Assembly: GCA_963727765.1 (NCBI GenBank)
Contig: CAVSGZ010000008.1
Span: 186,001 to 250,000 of the forward strand
Direction: 5' to 3'
Length of the DNA stretch: 64,000 nt
Source of the DNA: FEN-299 sp963727765
Lineage (GTDB): Bacteria; Acidobacteriota; Vicinamibacteria; Vicinamibacterales; Fen-181
Part shown: positions 54,966 through 63,096 of the stretch, one piece after another
Position numbering within the stretch: position 1 is the first letter of the stretch
Layout of the letters: the number at the start of each line of letters is the position of its first letter
Position numbers and translations under genes: made by a program
The notes under the pieces: model-generated
Told to the model about the DNA's origin: nothing
Seen by the model: the letters and a program-made list of their open reading frames with translations, nothing else
Databases searched by the model: none

Positions 54966-55925
54966 CTATTGGCTTTTCGGCAGACTCACGTTGATCGGCG
55001 CGGTCTCGCCGTTTCTGACCTTCACCGTCGTCGAAAACGGAACGTAGCCCTCCTTGCGGATCTCCACGCGATGAGACCCCTCCGCCACTTGGACGACCAG
55101 GCGCTCGGAGCCCTCGGGGCCCTGCCAGCGCTCGCCGTCGATCACGACATCGGCGCCGGCCGGCTGGACCCTGATCACCAGTGAACCGTACCCCTCTCCC
55201 GCCACGACCTCGCCAGCGGGCGCCATCGGCGCCTCAGGCGGAGCAGCCGCCGGTCGGGCCGGTCTTGCCGGCCTTGGCGGGCGCTGCGGCTGATCCGGCG
55301 CGCCAGGCTGCTGCGGCGGGTAGCCGTAGCCCTCCTGGACCGTCGGCGGCGCGGCCGGCTGAGGTTGCGGTTCGTTCGCCTCACCCGGCCCGAGCGGCAC
55401 CATGTCGAACTTGATCTTCGAGTCCTGGCCCACGCTCAGGAAGAGATTCTGCCGGACGGTGCGATAGCCGGGCAGGTAAAGCGCCAGCTCATGGCGTCCC
55501 GGCCTGACGTGCAGCCGCTGGAAGGTCCCGTTGAAGTCGTCCACGATGCCGGCGTAGTAGCCGTCAACGTAGACCTGCGCGGCCTTCGGCCTCACCTCGA
55601 GCCGCAACTCGGCGCTGTCGTCGTAATACCCGGGCTCCCAGTAGCGGTAGTAGGGGAATCCCCAGTAGGGGCCGTACCAAAGCGGATCCCACCAGAAGCC
55701 GCCCCAGGGGCCGCCCCAGTACCCGCCCCAGTACCCGCCGCCGCCGATGATGATTCGGGTGCCGCCGCCGTGCCAGTATCCGCCGCCACCACCGCGGACC
55801 GCGACACTGCCGCCGCCTCGGACAACCGCGCCGCCGTGGGCCTGCGCGTCAACCGTGACAGGGATGAGCGCCAGCGCCACCGGAATCACGGCGACGAGCA
55901 TGATCAGTCTCAATTTCCGTCGCAT
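54966..55925 (-). CDS. PEGA-domain envelope protein
   Basis: ATG 55925, with GGGAGG upstream, starts a leader (IMLVAVIPVALALIPVTVDAQ). The 319-residue product has a Gly/Trp/Tyr-rich stretch (GGYWGGYWGGPWGGF), then a first PEGA unit (LRLEVRPKAAQVYVDGYYAG to FLSVGQDSKIKFDMVPL), a Pro/Gln/Ala linker and a second (SLVIRVQPAGADVVIDGERW to NGETAPINVSL). PEGA domains are surface or periplasmic beta folds of unknown binding role. The glycine/tryptophan region is of biased composition but in frame. Confidence 0.8.
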   Translation of the reverse strand: MRRKLRLIMLVAVIPVALALIPVTVDAQAHGGAVVRGGGSVAVRGGGGGYWHGGGTRIIIGGGGYWGGYWGGPWGGFWWDPLWYGPYWGFPYYRYWEPGYYDDSAELRLEVRPKAAQVYVDGYYAGIVDDFNGTFQRLHVRPGRHELALYLPGYRTVRQNLFLSVGQDSKIKFDMVPLGPGEANEPQPQPAAPPTVQEGYGYPPQQPGAPDQPQRPPRPARPARPAAAPPEAPMAPAGEVVAGEGYGSLVIRVQPAGADVVIDGERWQGPEGSERLVVQVAEGSHRVEIRKEGYVPFSTTVKVRNGETAPINVSLPKSQ

Positions 55926-56184
55926 GTGACAAACCTCCCGGTAGGGTCCAAAGCAATCTCCAGGCCAGTCGAAGCCTGCCCGAAACGGCCTGAAAACAGC
56001 CCATTTCAAGGAGTCGCACCCGTTGCCGCCCCGGCCGCTGTCTCAACCGGACGACAGCGGTGTCTGGCCTCGGAGACACCCGCGGGCCAACGGGGCCTCA
56101 GTGGCTCTATCTTACGCCCACACGGCCGGCCCGATCCCGTCTGGGCAGGGCTCACCGACCGACGGGCTCACGCGCCGGCGATGC

Positions 56185-56190
56185 TATACT
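56185..56190 (+). promoter_or_regulatory. -10 box (TATACT)
   Basis: TGCTATACT at 56182-56190 is 26 bases before ATG 56216, with a GGAGG site between. The -35 region is not convincing. Confidence 0.45.
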
Positions 56191-56215
56191 CCGCGGCACC
56201 ATCGGAGGCTTCTGC

Positions 56216-58297
56216 ATGCCGACCCGGCACGACGTCCGCAACGCGTCTCATCCGTTCAGCCGCATCCTGCGCGCGGTTGCCGCCGCGTGCCTCCTTCTCT
56301 GCCTGTCCGCCTCGCGGCTCGAGGCTCACGTCGTCCGCATCGTCGTCGATTCCCGTCAGCCGCTGGCCAGCGGGAAGGCGTTCGGCGCAGCCGGCGCCTA
56401 CGAGCGGGTCGTGGGGCGCGTGTTCTACGCCTTCGATCCGTCGAATCCCTACAACAAGCAGATCGTCGATCTCGCGCTGGCGCCGCGCAACCAGGCCGGT
56501 GAAGTCGAGGCGTGGGGGGACATCGTCATCCTGCGGCCCGTCGATCCGGCGAAGGCCAGCGGCCTGACGCTGGTGGACGTCGTCAATCGCGGCGGGCAGA
56601 CGACGTTCGTGTTCAACCTGGGTGCGCGGCGCGACCTGCCGCCCGACTCGCCCGAGTATTACGGGGACGCCTTCCTGTTCAACCGCGGCGTCACCGTGGT
56701 GGCCGTCGGCTGGCAGTTCGACGCGCCGGCGGAGGCAAGCCTGCTGCACTTCTCCGCGCCGCCCGTGGGCGACAAGGACCATCAGGTGACGGGGCTCGTG
56801 AGAAGCGACGCCACGATTGACCTGCCGACCAGGACGATGTCGCTGGGCCACACGGTGGGGAACTCCAGGGCCGTGGCCTACCCGGTGGCCGACCCGAACG
56901 ATGTCGAGAACGTGCTGACCGTGCGCGACGACCCGGTGGGGGAGCGGCGGGTCGTGCCGCGATCGGCATGGAGGTTCGCGCGCGAGGAGCGGGACGGGAC
57001 GGTGGTGGACGACCCGCGGTCGATCTTCATGCGCAACGGGTTCGAGCCCGGGAAGATCTACGAGGCGATCTATCGCGCGAAAGACCCAGTCGTCGTCGGA
57101 ACCGGCCTGGCCGCCGTGCGCGACGTCATCTCCTTCCTCAAGCACGACCCCGGCAGCCCGGCGCCGACGCGCTACGGCATGGCCTACGGCGTGTCGCAGA
57201 CCGGGCGGTTCCTGCGGCACTTCCTCTACCAGGGATTCAACACCGACGAGCAGGGGCGGAAGGCTTTCGACGCCGTCTTCGCGCACACGGCGGGCGCCGG
57301 CCGGGGGAGCTTCAATCACCGCTTTGCGCAGCCCTCGCGCGACGCGCAGCCGTACACGACCTTCTTCTATCCCACCGACGTGTTCCCGTTCACGAGCACC
57401 GAGGAGTCCGACCCGGAGACGGGGATGAGCGGCGGCCTCGTGACGGCCGTGGCCGACATGCCGAAGGTGTTCTACGTGGACGGTGGCCACGAATACTGGG
57501 GCCGCGCCGCGTCGCTGACGCACACGACGGTCGACGGGCAGAAGGACGTGCCGTTCACCGATAGCGAGCGGCGCTACGTCATCGCGTCGGCACAGCACTC
57601 GAGCCCGGCCGCGTTTCCGCCGTCTCCCGCGTCGCGCGACGCGGGCGCGCCCTCGTATCGCGGCGACGTCCTCGACCAGCGGCTGGCGCTGCGCGCGCTG
57701 TTCGTGGCGCTCTCCGACTGGGTGACGCGCGGGACGGTCCCGCCGCCGTCCACCTATCCGACGCTGGCGAACGACGAGCTGGTGAAGCCGGCCGGCCGGT
57801 CGTTTCCGGCCATTCCCGGCGTGCCGGCGGCCCGCATCCCGATGCAGCCGTACCGGCTCGATTTCGGCCCCCGCTGGAATGACGGCATCATCGAGGTCGA
57901 GCCGCCGACGCTGGGGAAGCCCTTCACCGTCCTGGTGCCGCGCGTCGACAGGTTCGGCAACGACGCGGCCGGCATCCGCAGCATCGAGCTGCGCGTGCCG
58001 CTGGCCTCGTATCTCCCGTGGCGCCTGCGGACCGGCATGCCGTCGGGCACCGACCGGCTCGTCAGCTTCACCGGGACGTTCGTGCCGCTGCCGCGGACCG
58101 AGCAGGAGCGGACCTCGGCCGGCGACGCGCGTCCGAGCATCGAGAGCCTGTACCCGAGCCGGGAGGCGTTCCTGAAGCAGGTCGATGCGGCGGCGGCGGC
58201 GCTGGTGGGCGAGCGCTTCCTGCTGCAGCAGGACGTCGCGGCGGCGCGTCAGCGGATGGCCGACACGTGGGATTTCATCGCGCGCCAGGCGAAGTGA
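56216..58297 (+). CDS. Secreted alpha/beta-hydrolase domain protein
   Basis: The 693-residue protein starts at ATG 56216 (GGAGG seven bases before) with a leader (AVAAACLLLCLSASRLEAH). A beta-rich N-terminal domain (VVDSRQPLASGKAFGAAGAYERVVGRVF) precedes the hydrolase fold with GMAYGVSQTGRFLRHFLYQGF (GVSQTG elbow) and an Asp/His pair toward the C-terminus (FYVDGGHEYWG). Similar 650-700 residue proteins annotated 'alpha/beta hydrolase domain' occur in acidobacteria; the substrate is not known. Its end overlaps the convergent methyltransferase gene by 23 bp. Confidence 0.72.
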   Translation: MPTRHDVRNASHPFSRILRAVAAACLLLCLSASRLEAHVVRIVVDSRQPLASGKAFGAAGAYERVVGRVFYAFDPSNPYNKQIVDLALAPRNQAGEVEAWGDIVILRPVDPAKASGLTLVDVVNRGGQTTFVFNLGARRDLPPDSPEYYGDAFLFNRGVTVVAVGWQFDAPAEASLLHFSAPPVGDKDHQVTGLVRSDATIDLPTRTMSLGHTVGNSRAVAYPVADPNDVENVLTVRDDPVGERRVVPRSAWRFAREERDGTVVDDPRSIFMRNGFEPGKIYEAIYRAKDPVVVGTGLAAVRDVISFLKHDPGSPAPTRYGMAYGVSQTGRFLRHFLYQGFNTDEQGRKAFDAVFAHTAGAGRGSFNHRFAQPSRDAQPYTTFFYPTDVFPFTSTEESDPETGMSGGLVTAVADMPKVFYVDGGHEYWGRAASLTHTTVDGQKDVPFTDSERRYVIASAQHSSPAAFPPSPASRDAGAPSYRGDVLDQRLALRALFVALSDWVTRGTVPPPSTYPTLANDELVKPAGRSFPAIPGVPAARIPMQPYRLDFGPRWNDGIIEVEPPTLGKPFTVLVPRVDRFGNDAAGIRSIELRVPLASYLPWRLRTGMPSGTDRLVSFTGTFVPLPRTEQERTSAGDARPSIESLYPSREAFLKQVDAAAAALVGERFLLQQDVAAARQRMADTWDFIARQAK

Positions 58298-59096
58298 CCC
58301 CAGCAGCTCGGGCCGCGGCCCGGAGCCGCTTCGCAGCCAGCGCGGCGTAGCCGGCTTCGCGCTCGATGCCAATGAACCGCCGGCCGAGCTCCAGCGCGGC
58401 CACGCCGGAGGAACCCGAGCCGGCGAACAGATCGAGGACGAGATCCCCGGGATTGGTGCTCGCCCGCAGGCACCGCGCGACCAGCGCGACCGGCTTCTGC
58501 GTGGGATGCCTGCCGAAGCGCTTCTCCGCGCCGTTCGGCGTCGGCAGCCGCCAGATGCTCTTCATCTGCTTGCCGCCGTTTTCGGTCTTCATCGCCTCGT
58601 AGTTGAAGGTGTATCGGGCCTTGCTTCCCCGGCTCGCCTTGGTGGCCCAGAGCAGGATCTCGCTCGCGTGCGTGAAGCACCGGCAGCCCAGGTTCGGCGG
58701 CGGCGAGGGCTTCTCCCAGACGATGTCGTTGAGGATGCGGAAGCCGAGCTCCTGCATGGCCATGCCGACGCTCAGGTAGACGTGCAGCGTGCCGCTGACC
58801 CAGATCGTGCCGCCCGGCGTGAGGAGGCGCAGGCACTCGGCAAGCCACGCGCGGTTGAACTCGTAGTCGAGCGCGATGCCGCGGCTGCGGTCCCACTCGC
58901 CCTTGTTCACCTTCACCATCTTCCCCGACACGCAGGTGATGCCGTCGTTCGAGAGCAGGTAGGGCGGGTCGGTCCACACACAGTCGACGCTTCGGTCGGG
59001 CAGCGTTCGCAGCACCGCGAAGCTGTCACCCTGAAGGAGGCGTGAGGCGCCGTCTGCCGACCGCCACGCCACGCGTCCTGCCGTTCTCTGGCTCAT
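58275..59096 (-). CDS. Orphan N4/N6 DNA methyltransferase, DpnA-like
   Basis: The 273-residue product is a beta-type methyltransferase: motif IV DPPY at residues 43-46, followed by YLLSNDGITCVSGKMVKVNKGEWD, a middle target-recognition region (FTHASEILLWATKASRGSKARYTFNYEAMKTENGGKQMKS), then HPTQKPVAL and motif I DLFAGSGSSGVAALELG. The residues KVNKGEWD and NGGKQMKS are shared with M.DpnA (GATC), so adenine methylation is the best guess. ATG 59096 has GGAG upstream. No restriction enzyme gene is adjacent, so it is solitary and probably epigenetic or protective. Confidence 0.82.
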   Translation of the reverse strand: MSQRTAGRVAWRSADGASRLLQGDSFAVLRTLPDRSVDCVWTDPPYLLSNDGITCVSGKMVKVNKGEWDRSRGIALDYEFNRAWLAECLRLLTPGGTIWVSGTLHVYLSVGMAMQELGFRILNDIVWEKPSPPPNLGCRCFTHASEILLWATKASRGSKARYTFNYEAMKTENGGKQMKSIWRLPTPNGAEKRFGRHPTQKPVALVARCLRASTNPGDLVLDLFAGSGSSGVAALELGRRFIGIEREAGYAALAAKRLRAAARAAGVTSPGAR

Positions 59097-59175
59097 CGAT
59101 TCTGGTCTCCGTGTGCGGCCGCTCACGGCCTACTGCCTACCCTTCGACTCGCTTCGCTCGCTCAGGGCAAGCCGC

Positions 59176-61290
59176 CTACCGTTTCGCCGCGCGGGCCTGC
59201 AGCTCCCGCGCGTAATCCAGGTTGCGTCTCGCTTCGTCCAGGTTCGGCTGCAGGCGCAGCGCCTCGGTGAACTGGACGACCGCCTCATCGTATCGGCCCA
59301 GCGCCGCCAGCGACGAGCCGAGATTGACGCGGGCCTTGACGTAGCCCGGCTTCAGGCGGACGGCCTCGGCGAACTCGGTGACGGCGTCGCTCAGGCGACC
59401 TTCCCCGGCGAGCAGCGTGCCCAGGTCGAAGTGAACCTGCGCGTTCTCCGGCTGCAAGCGGATGGCGGCGGCGAACTCGCCGCGCGCCTCGTCGCCGCGC
59501 GCGGCGCGCGCCAGAGCGGTCGCCAGCCCGGCATGAACGGTCGGGCTCGCGGGCTCGCGCCGCGCGGCCTCTGCCAGCAACCGGATTCCTTCCTCCGGCT
59601 GACCGAGTCGGGTCAGCGCGGTGCCGAGTCCCGCGAGCGCCGGCACGTTGTCCGGGGCGAGACGGAGCGCATCCCTGAACGCGGCCGTGGCCGCGTCAGG
59701 CCGGCCCGCCTCGGCGCTGGCGATGCCGAGATTGACGTGCGCGTCCACCAGGTCGGGGCGCAGCCGCAGCGCTTCGGCCAGGTGCGGCAGCGCCTCGGGC
59801 ACGCGGTCCTGGGCCATCAGGATCTCGGCCATGTTGTTCTGCGCCTCGGCGTAGGCCGGACGAATCGCCAGCGCCCGCTCGTAGTGGGCGAGCGCCTCGT
59901 CGAGGCGGCCCTCGCTCCGCCGGACCAGGCCGAGGGTGAACTCGGCAACGTAGTTGCGGCCTGTGACTTCCATCGCGCGCGTGAAGAGCGTTTCGCTGGT
60001 CCGCCAGCAGGGCAGCAGCCCCCAGGTGACCGCGTCGGCGGCCACGCAGGCCGCGGCCGCGAAAGCCGCAATCCCCATCCTGTACCGGGGCCAGCGCCCG
60101 GCGACCTCCGCGAGACCCCATGCGGCAGCCACCGTGAGGCCGATCGACGGGATGTAGGTGTAGCGGTCGGCGTGCGACTGCGCTCCCACCTGGATCAGCC
60201 CGATGACGGGCACCAGCGTGCCGACGTACCAGAACCAGCCCACCGCCACGTAAGGGCGACGGCCAGCGGCGCGCACGACCCCGATCGTGACCGCGACGAG
60301 CGCCGCGGCGGCGGCGAGGGCGATCCACGGATCGGTCGGCCGCAGCGGATAGAAGACCGCCAGTCGGGCGGGCCAGACCATGTCGCGAAGGTAGACCACG
60401 TAGGACACGACGGCGTTGGCCGCACGCTGGCTCAGGGGCACCGCGTCAGCTGCAGCCACGGCGCCGCCCGACCGCTGCACGAGGAAGGTGACGACCGAGG
60501 CCACCGCCGAGAGCGCCAGCAGCGGCAGCTTCTCGCGGATGAGCGACATCACCATCGCCACGGCGCGTCGGCGATCGCCGGCGGGGCTCCAGCGTCCGAG
60601 CGGCCACCAGTCGAGAAGCAGCAGCACCAGCGGCAGGGTGACGAGCATCGGTTTCGCCATCAGGCCGAGGCCGAACGCCGCCAGCACGAGCGCGTAACGA
60701 CCGCGTCCCGGCCGCTCGACGTAGCGCGCGTAGGCGAGGAGCGTCAGCATCCAGAAGAGGCCGCTCAGCACGTCCTTGCGCTCGGCCGCCCACGCCACCG
60801 ATTCGACGTGAAGCGGGTGCAGGGCGAAGAGGCACGCCACGAGCGCCGACGGCCACCGGGCCCCCGTCATCCGCCTGAAGACGGCGAACAGCAGCAGCGC
60901 GCTGAGCAGGTGCAGGACCAGGCTGACCAGGTGGTGCGCGCCGGCGTTCAGGCCGAACATCTGGACGTCGGTCATGTGCGACAGCCACGTGAGCGGGAAC
61001 CAGTTGGCGTCGTCACGGGCCGTAAGCGCCCACGCGGCTCCCGCCGTCGTCAGCCCGGCCGTCACGTGCGGGTTCGCCGTGACGTACTCCGGATCGTCGT
61101 ACGTGAGGAAACCGTGCGTCCGCACTTGGGCGTAGACGAGGATCGTGGCCGCGACGAGCACGCCCGCGATGGCGAGGTCGATCCACTGAAGAGGCGCGCG
61201 TGTGCGGGCCGGGAGGACGAGCGGCGTGCGGACCGGACCGCGATCCGGTGCCGCCGCCTGCGAGGGTCGCTGGCGCCGGCGATGGCTCAT
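59176..61290 (-). CDS. TMTC-like polytopic protein with TPR repeats
   Basis: The 704-residue protein has an N-terminal membrane half with about nine to ten helices and DUF1736-like sequence: TYDDPEYVTANPHV, WFPLTWLSHMTDVQMFGLNAGAHHLVSL, FALHPLHVESVAWAAERKDVLSGLFW. The soluble half consists of about nine TPR units (DEALAHYERALAIRPAYAEA, EALPHLAEALRLRPDLVDA, DAVTEFAEAVRLKPGYVKA). The same order is found in eukaryotic TMTC O-mannosyltransferases and in bacterial relatives. A lipid-linked glycosyltransferase role is plausible, given two glycosyltransferase genes next door. Confidence 0.82.
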   Translation of the reverse strand: MSHRRRQRPSQAAAPDRGPVRTPLVLPARTRAPLQWIDLAIAGVLVAATILVYAQVRTHGFLTYDDPEYVTANPHVTAGLTTAGAAWALTARDDANWFPLTWLSHMTDVQMFGLNAGAHHLVSLVLHLLSALLLFAVFRRMTGARWPSALVACLFALHPLHVESVAWAAERKDVLSGLFWMLTLLAYARYVERPGRGRYALVLAAFGLGLMAKPMLVTLPLVLLLLDWWPLGRWSPAGDRRRAVAMVMSLIREKLPLLALSAVASVVTFLVQRSGGAVAAADAVPLSQRAANAVVSYVVYLRDMVWPARLAVFYPLRPTDPWIALAAAAALVAVTIGVVRAAGRRPYVAVGWFWYVGTLVPVIGLIQVGAQSHADRYTYIPSIGLTVAAAWGLAEVAGRWPRYRMGIAAFAAAACVAADAVTWGLLPCWRTSETLFTRAMEVTGRNYVAEFTLGLVRRSEGRLDEALAHYERALAIRPAYAEAQNNMAEILMAQDRVPEALPHLAEALRLRPDLVDAHVNLGIASAEAGRPDAATAAFRDALRLAPDNVPALAGLGTALTRLGQPEEGIRLLAEAARREPASPTVHAGLATALARAARGDEARGEFAAAIRLQPENAQVHFDLGTLLAGEGRLSDAVTEFAEAVRLKPGYVKARVNLGSSLAALGRYDEAVVQFTEALRLQPNLDEARRNLDYARELQARAAKR

Positions 61291-61449
61291 AGAGTCGGGT
61301 GTGTTGCGAACCGAGCACCCACAGTCTACAGGCAACCAAGGGTCGGCGCCATCGATGGCCGCGCGATGACCGCGCGGGGATCGCGTGGTGACCGGACGGG
61401 GCCGCTTCGGCGTTTCGCGTGACGGGGAACGGTGGTAGAGTCGCGTCAC

Positions 61450-63084
61450 ATGCCGCAACGCACCCGTCGAATCAAGGCGCTGCCTGTCCGGCAGGAAGGA
61501 GCGGCCGGCGGCGACACGCGGGTCTGGCGCCGATGGGGGCCCGTCGCTGCGCTGATCGCGATTCTCGTGTTCGTGGCGGTGATCCGCCTCGGCGCGGCCG
61601 GCGCCCCGCTCGAGCGCGACGAAGGCGAGTACGCGTACGCCGGCCAGTTGATCCTGAAGGGCACGCCTCCCTACGAAGCGGCCTATAACATGAAGTTCCC
61701 CGGCGTCTATTATGCGAACAGCCTCATGCTGGCCGCGTTCGGACAGACGCCGGAAGGCATCCGGGAAGGCCTCCTGCTCGTCAACGCGGTGACCGTCGTG
61801 CTGGTGTTCCTCGTGGGCCGCCGGTGGCTCGGCTCGTGGGCGGCCGTGGCGGCGTCGTGGGTGTTCGCGCTGCTGTCGCTCTCGCCGCAGATCATGGGCC
61901 TGTTCGCCCATGCCACCCACTTCGTCCTGCTGCCGCTGATGGCGGCCGTGTGGATCGTCGTCGGCCGCGCGCCGACCACGTGGCGGCGCGCGCTGCTCGC
62001 CGGCGCGCTGGCCGGCCTCGCGGTGCTGATGAAGCAGCACGCCGTGGTGTTCGTGCCGCTTCTGGCGGCGTTCGTGCTCTGGCGCGACTGGAGGTCGTCC
62101 GGGGCCGGAGTGTCGAAGCTGGCGGCGGCGGCTCTCGTGCTCGCCGGCGCGGCGGTGCCCTTCGCAGCGACCTGCGCAGTGCTCGCCTTCGAGGGCGTCT
62201 TCGGCGCGTTCTGGTTCTGGACGATCGACTACGCCCGCGCCTACGTGTCGACCGTGCCCCTGCGGGAGGCTCCGAGGCTCTTCGCGGAGGGCTGGACGGC
62301 GGCCACCGAGTCGAGCCTGCCGCTGTGGATCGCCGGGGGCGTGGGGTTCATCCTGATGTGGGCCGGCCGCTGGCCGGCCGAGGCCAGGGTGTTCCTCACC
62401 AGCTTTGCCGTCGCGTCGTTCGCCGCCCTGTGTCCCGGATTCTACTTCCGCGAGCACTACTTCATCCTGCTGCTGCCGGCCGTTGGCCTCCTGGCTGGCG
62501 TCGGCGTCGAGACCATGAGCCGGTGGCGATGGCGGATCGTGCCGCGCTGGTTCTTCGGCGGTGCGGCGGTCGCCCTGCTCGCCGCGTGCTCGGCCGCGCT
62601 CATCGTCGGTCAGCGCGCGGCGCTCTTCGCAGCCTCGCCCGACGACGTGAGCCGGGCGGTCTACCGGTCGTCGCACTTCATCGATGCGCGCCAGGTGGCG
62701 CAGTTCGTGCGGGACGCCACGGCCCCGGGCGACCGGATTGCCGTGCTCGGTTCGGAGCCCGAGATCTACTTCTACGCCGACCGTCGCGCCGCGACCGGCT
62801 ACATCTACACCTACGCGCTGATGGAGGCGCAGCCGTACGCGGCGCGCATGCAGGACGAGATGATCCGGCAGGTGGAGGCCGCCCACCCGAAGTTCGTCGT
62901 GGCGGTGCTCCACCGGTCCTCGTGGCTGATGGGCCCGGAATCGCCGCGGCGGATCCTCGACTGGATTCCGCGCTACCTCGAGAGTTGCTACGACCGCGTC
63001 GATGCGGCCGGACCGGCCAGCGCGGAGGGGGCGTTCGAGGTCTACCGCTGGAAGAGCGACCACGAGTGCCGCGCCGGCTCGTGA
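61450..63084 (+). CDS. PMT/ArnT-type membrane glycosyltransferase
   Basis: ATG 61450 is preferred over an upstream GTG at 61432. The 544-residue protein has ten or more membrane helices. The first periplasmic loop bears APLERDEGEYAYAGQLILKGTPPY with the Asp-Glu pair typical of PMT_2/GT39-83 enzymes; KFPGVYYANSLMLAAFG follows. The C-terminal soluble part (VAQFVRDATAPGDRIAVLGSEPEIYFYADRRAATGY) is a small alpha/beta domain. It uses a lipid-phosphate sugar donor and acts in the inner membrane; the acceptor is unknown. It is divergent from the TPR gene, with the next glycosyltransferase 12 bp downstream. Confidence 0.8.
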   Translation: MPQRTRRIKALPVRQEGAAGGDTRVWRRWGPVAALIAILVFVAVIRLGAAGAPLERDEGEYAYAGQLILKGTPPYEAAYNMKFPGVYYANSLMLAAFGQTPEGIREGLLLVNAVTVVLVFLVGRRWLGSWAAVAASWVFALLSLSPQIMGLFAHATHFVLLPLMAAVWIVVGRAPTTWRRALLAGALAGLAVLMKQHAVVFVPLLAAFVLWRDWRSSGAGVSKLAAAALVLAGAAVPFAATCAVLAFEGVFGAFWFWTIDYARAYVSTVPLREAPRLFAEGWTAATESSLPLWIAGGVGFILMWAGRWPAEARVFLTSFAVASFAALCPGFYFREHYFILLLPAVGLLAGVGVETMSRWRWRIVPRWFFGGAAVALLAACSAALIVGQRAALFAASPDDVSRAVYRSSHFIDARQVAQFVRDATAPGDRIAVLGSEPEIYFYADRRAATGYIYTYALMEAQPYAARMQDEMIRQVEAAHPKFVVAVLHRSSWLMGPESPRRILDWIPRYLESCYDRVDAAGPASAEGAFEVYRWKSDHECRAGS

Positions 63085-63096
63085 GGATTGGCTCGC

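Noticed and set aside
59140..59172. Terminator or regulatory hairpin at CTTCGACTCGCTTCGCTCGC
   Set aside because: It has only short imperfect pairing and no T-run; such CG-rich stretches are common and nothing ties it to a gene end.
61291..63063. N-terminal extension of the TPR protein to ~1295 residues
   Set aside because: The extra ~590 residues are antisense to the PMT-type gene and lack helices or motifs; ATG 61290 gives the normal TMTC-like start.
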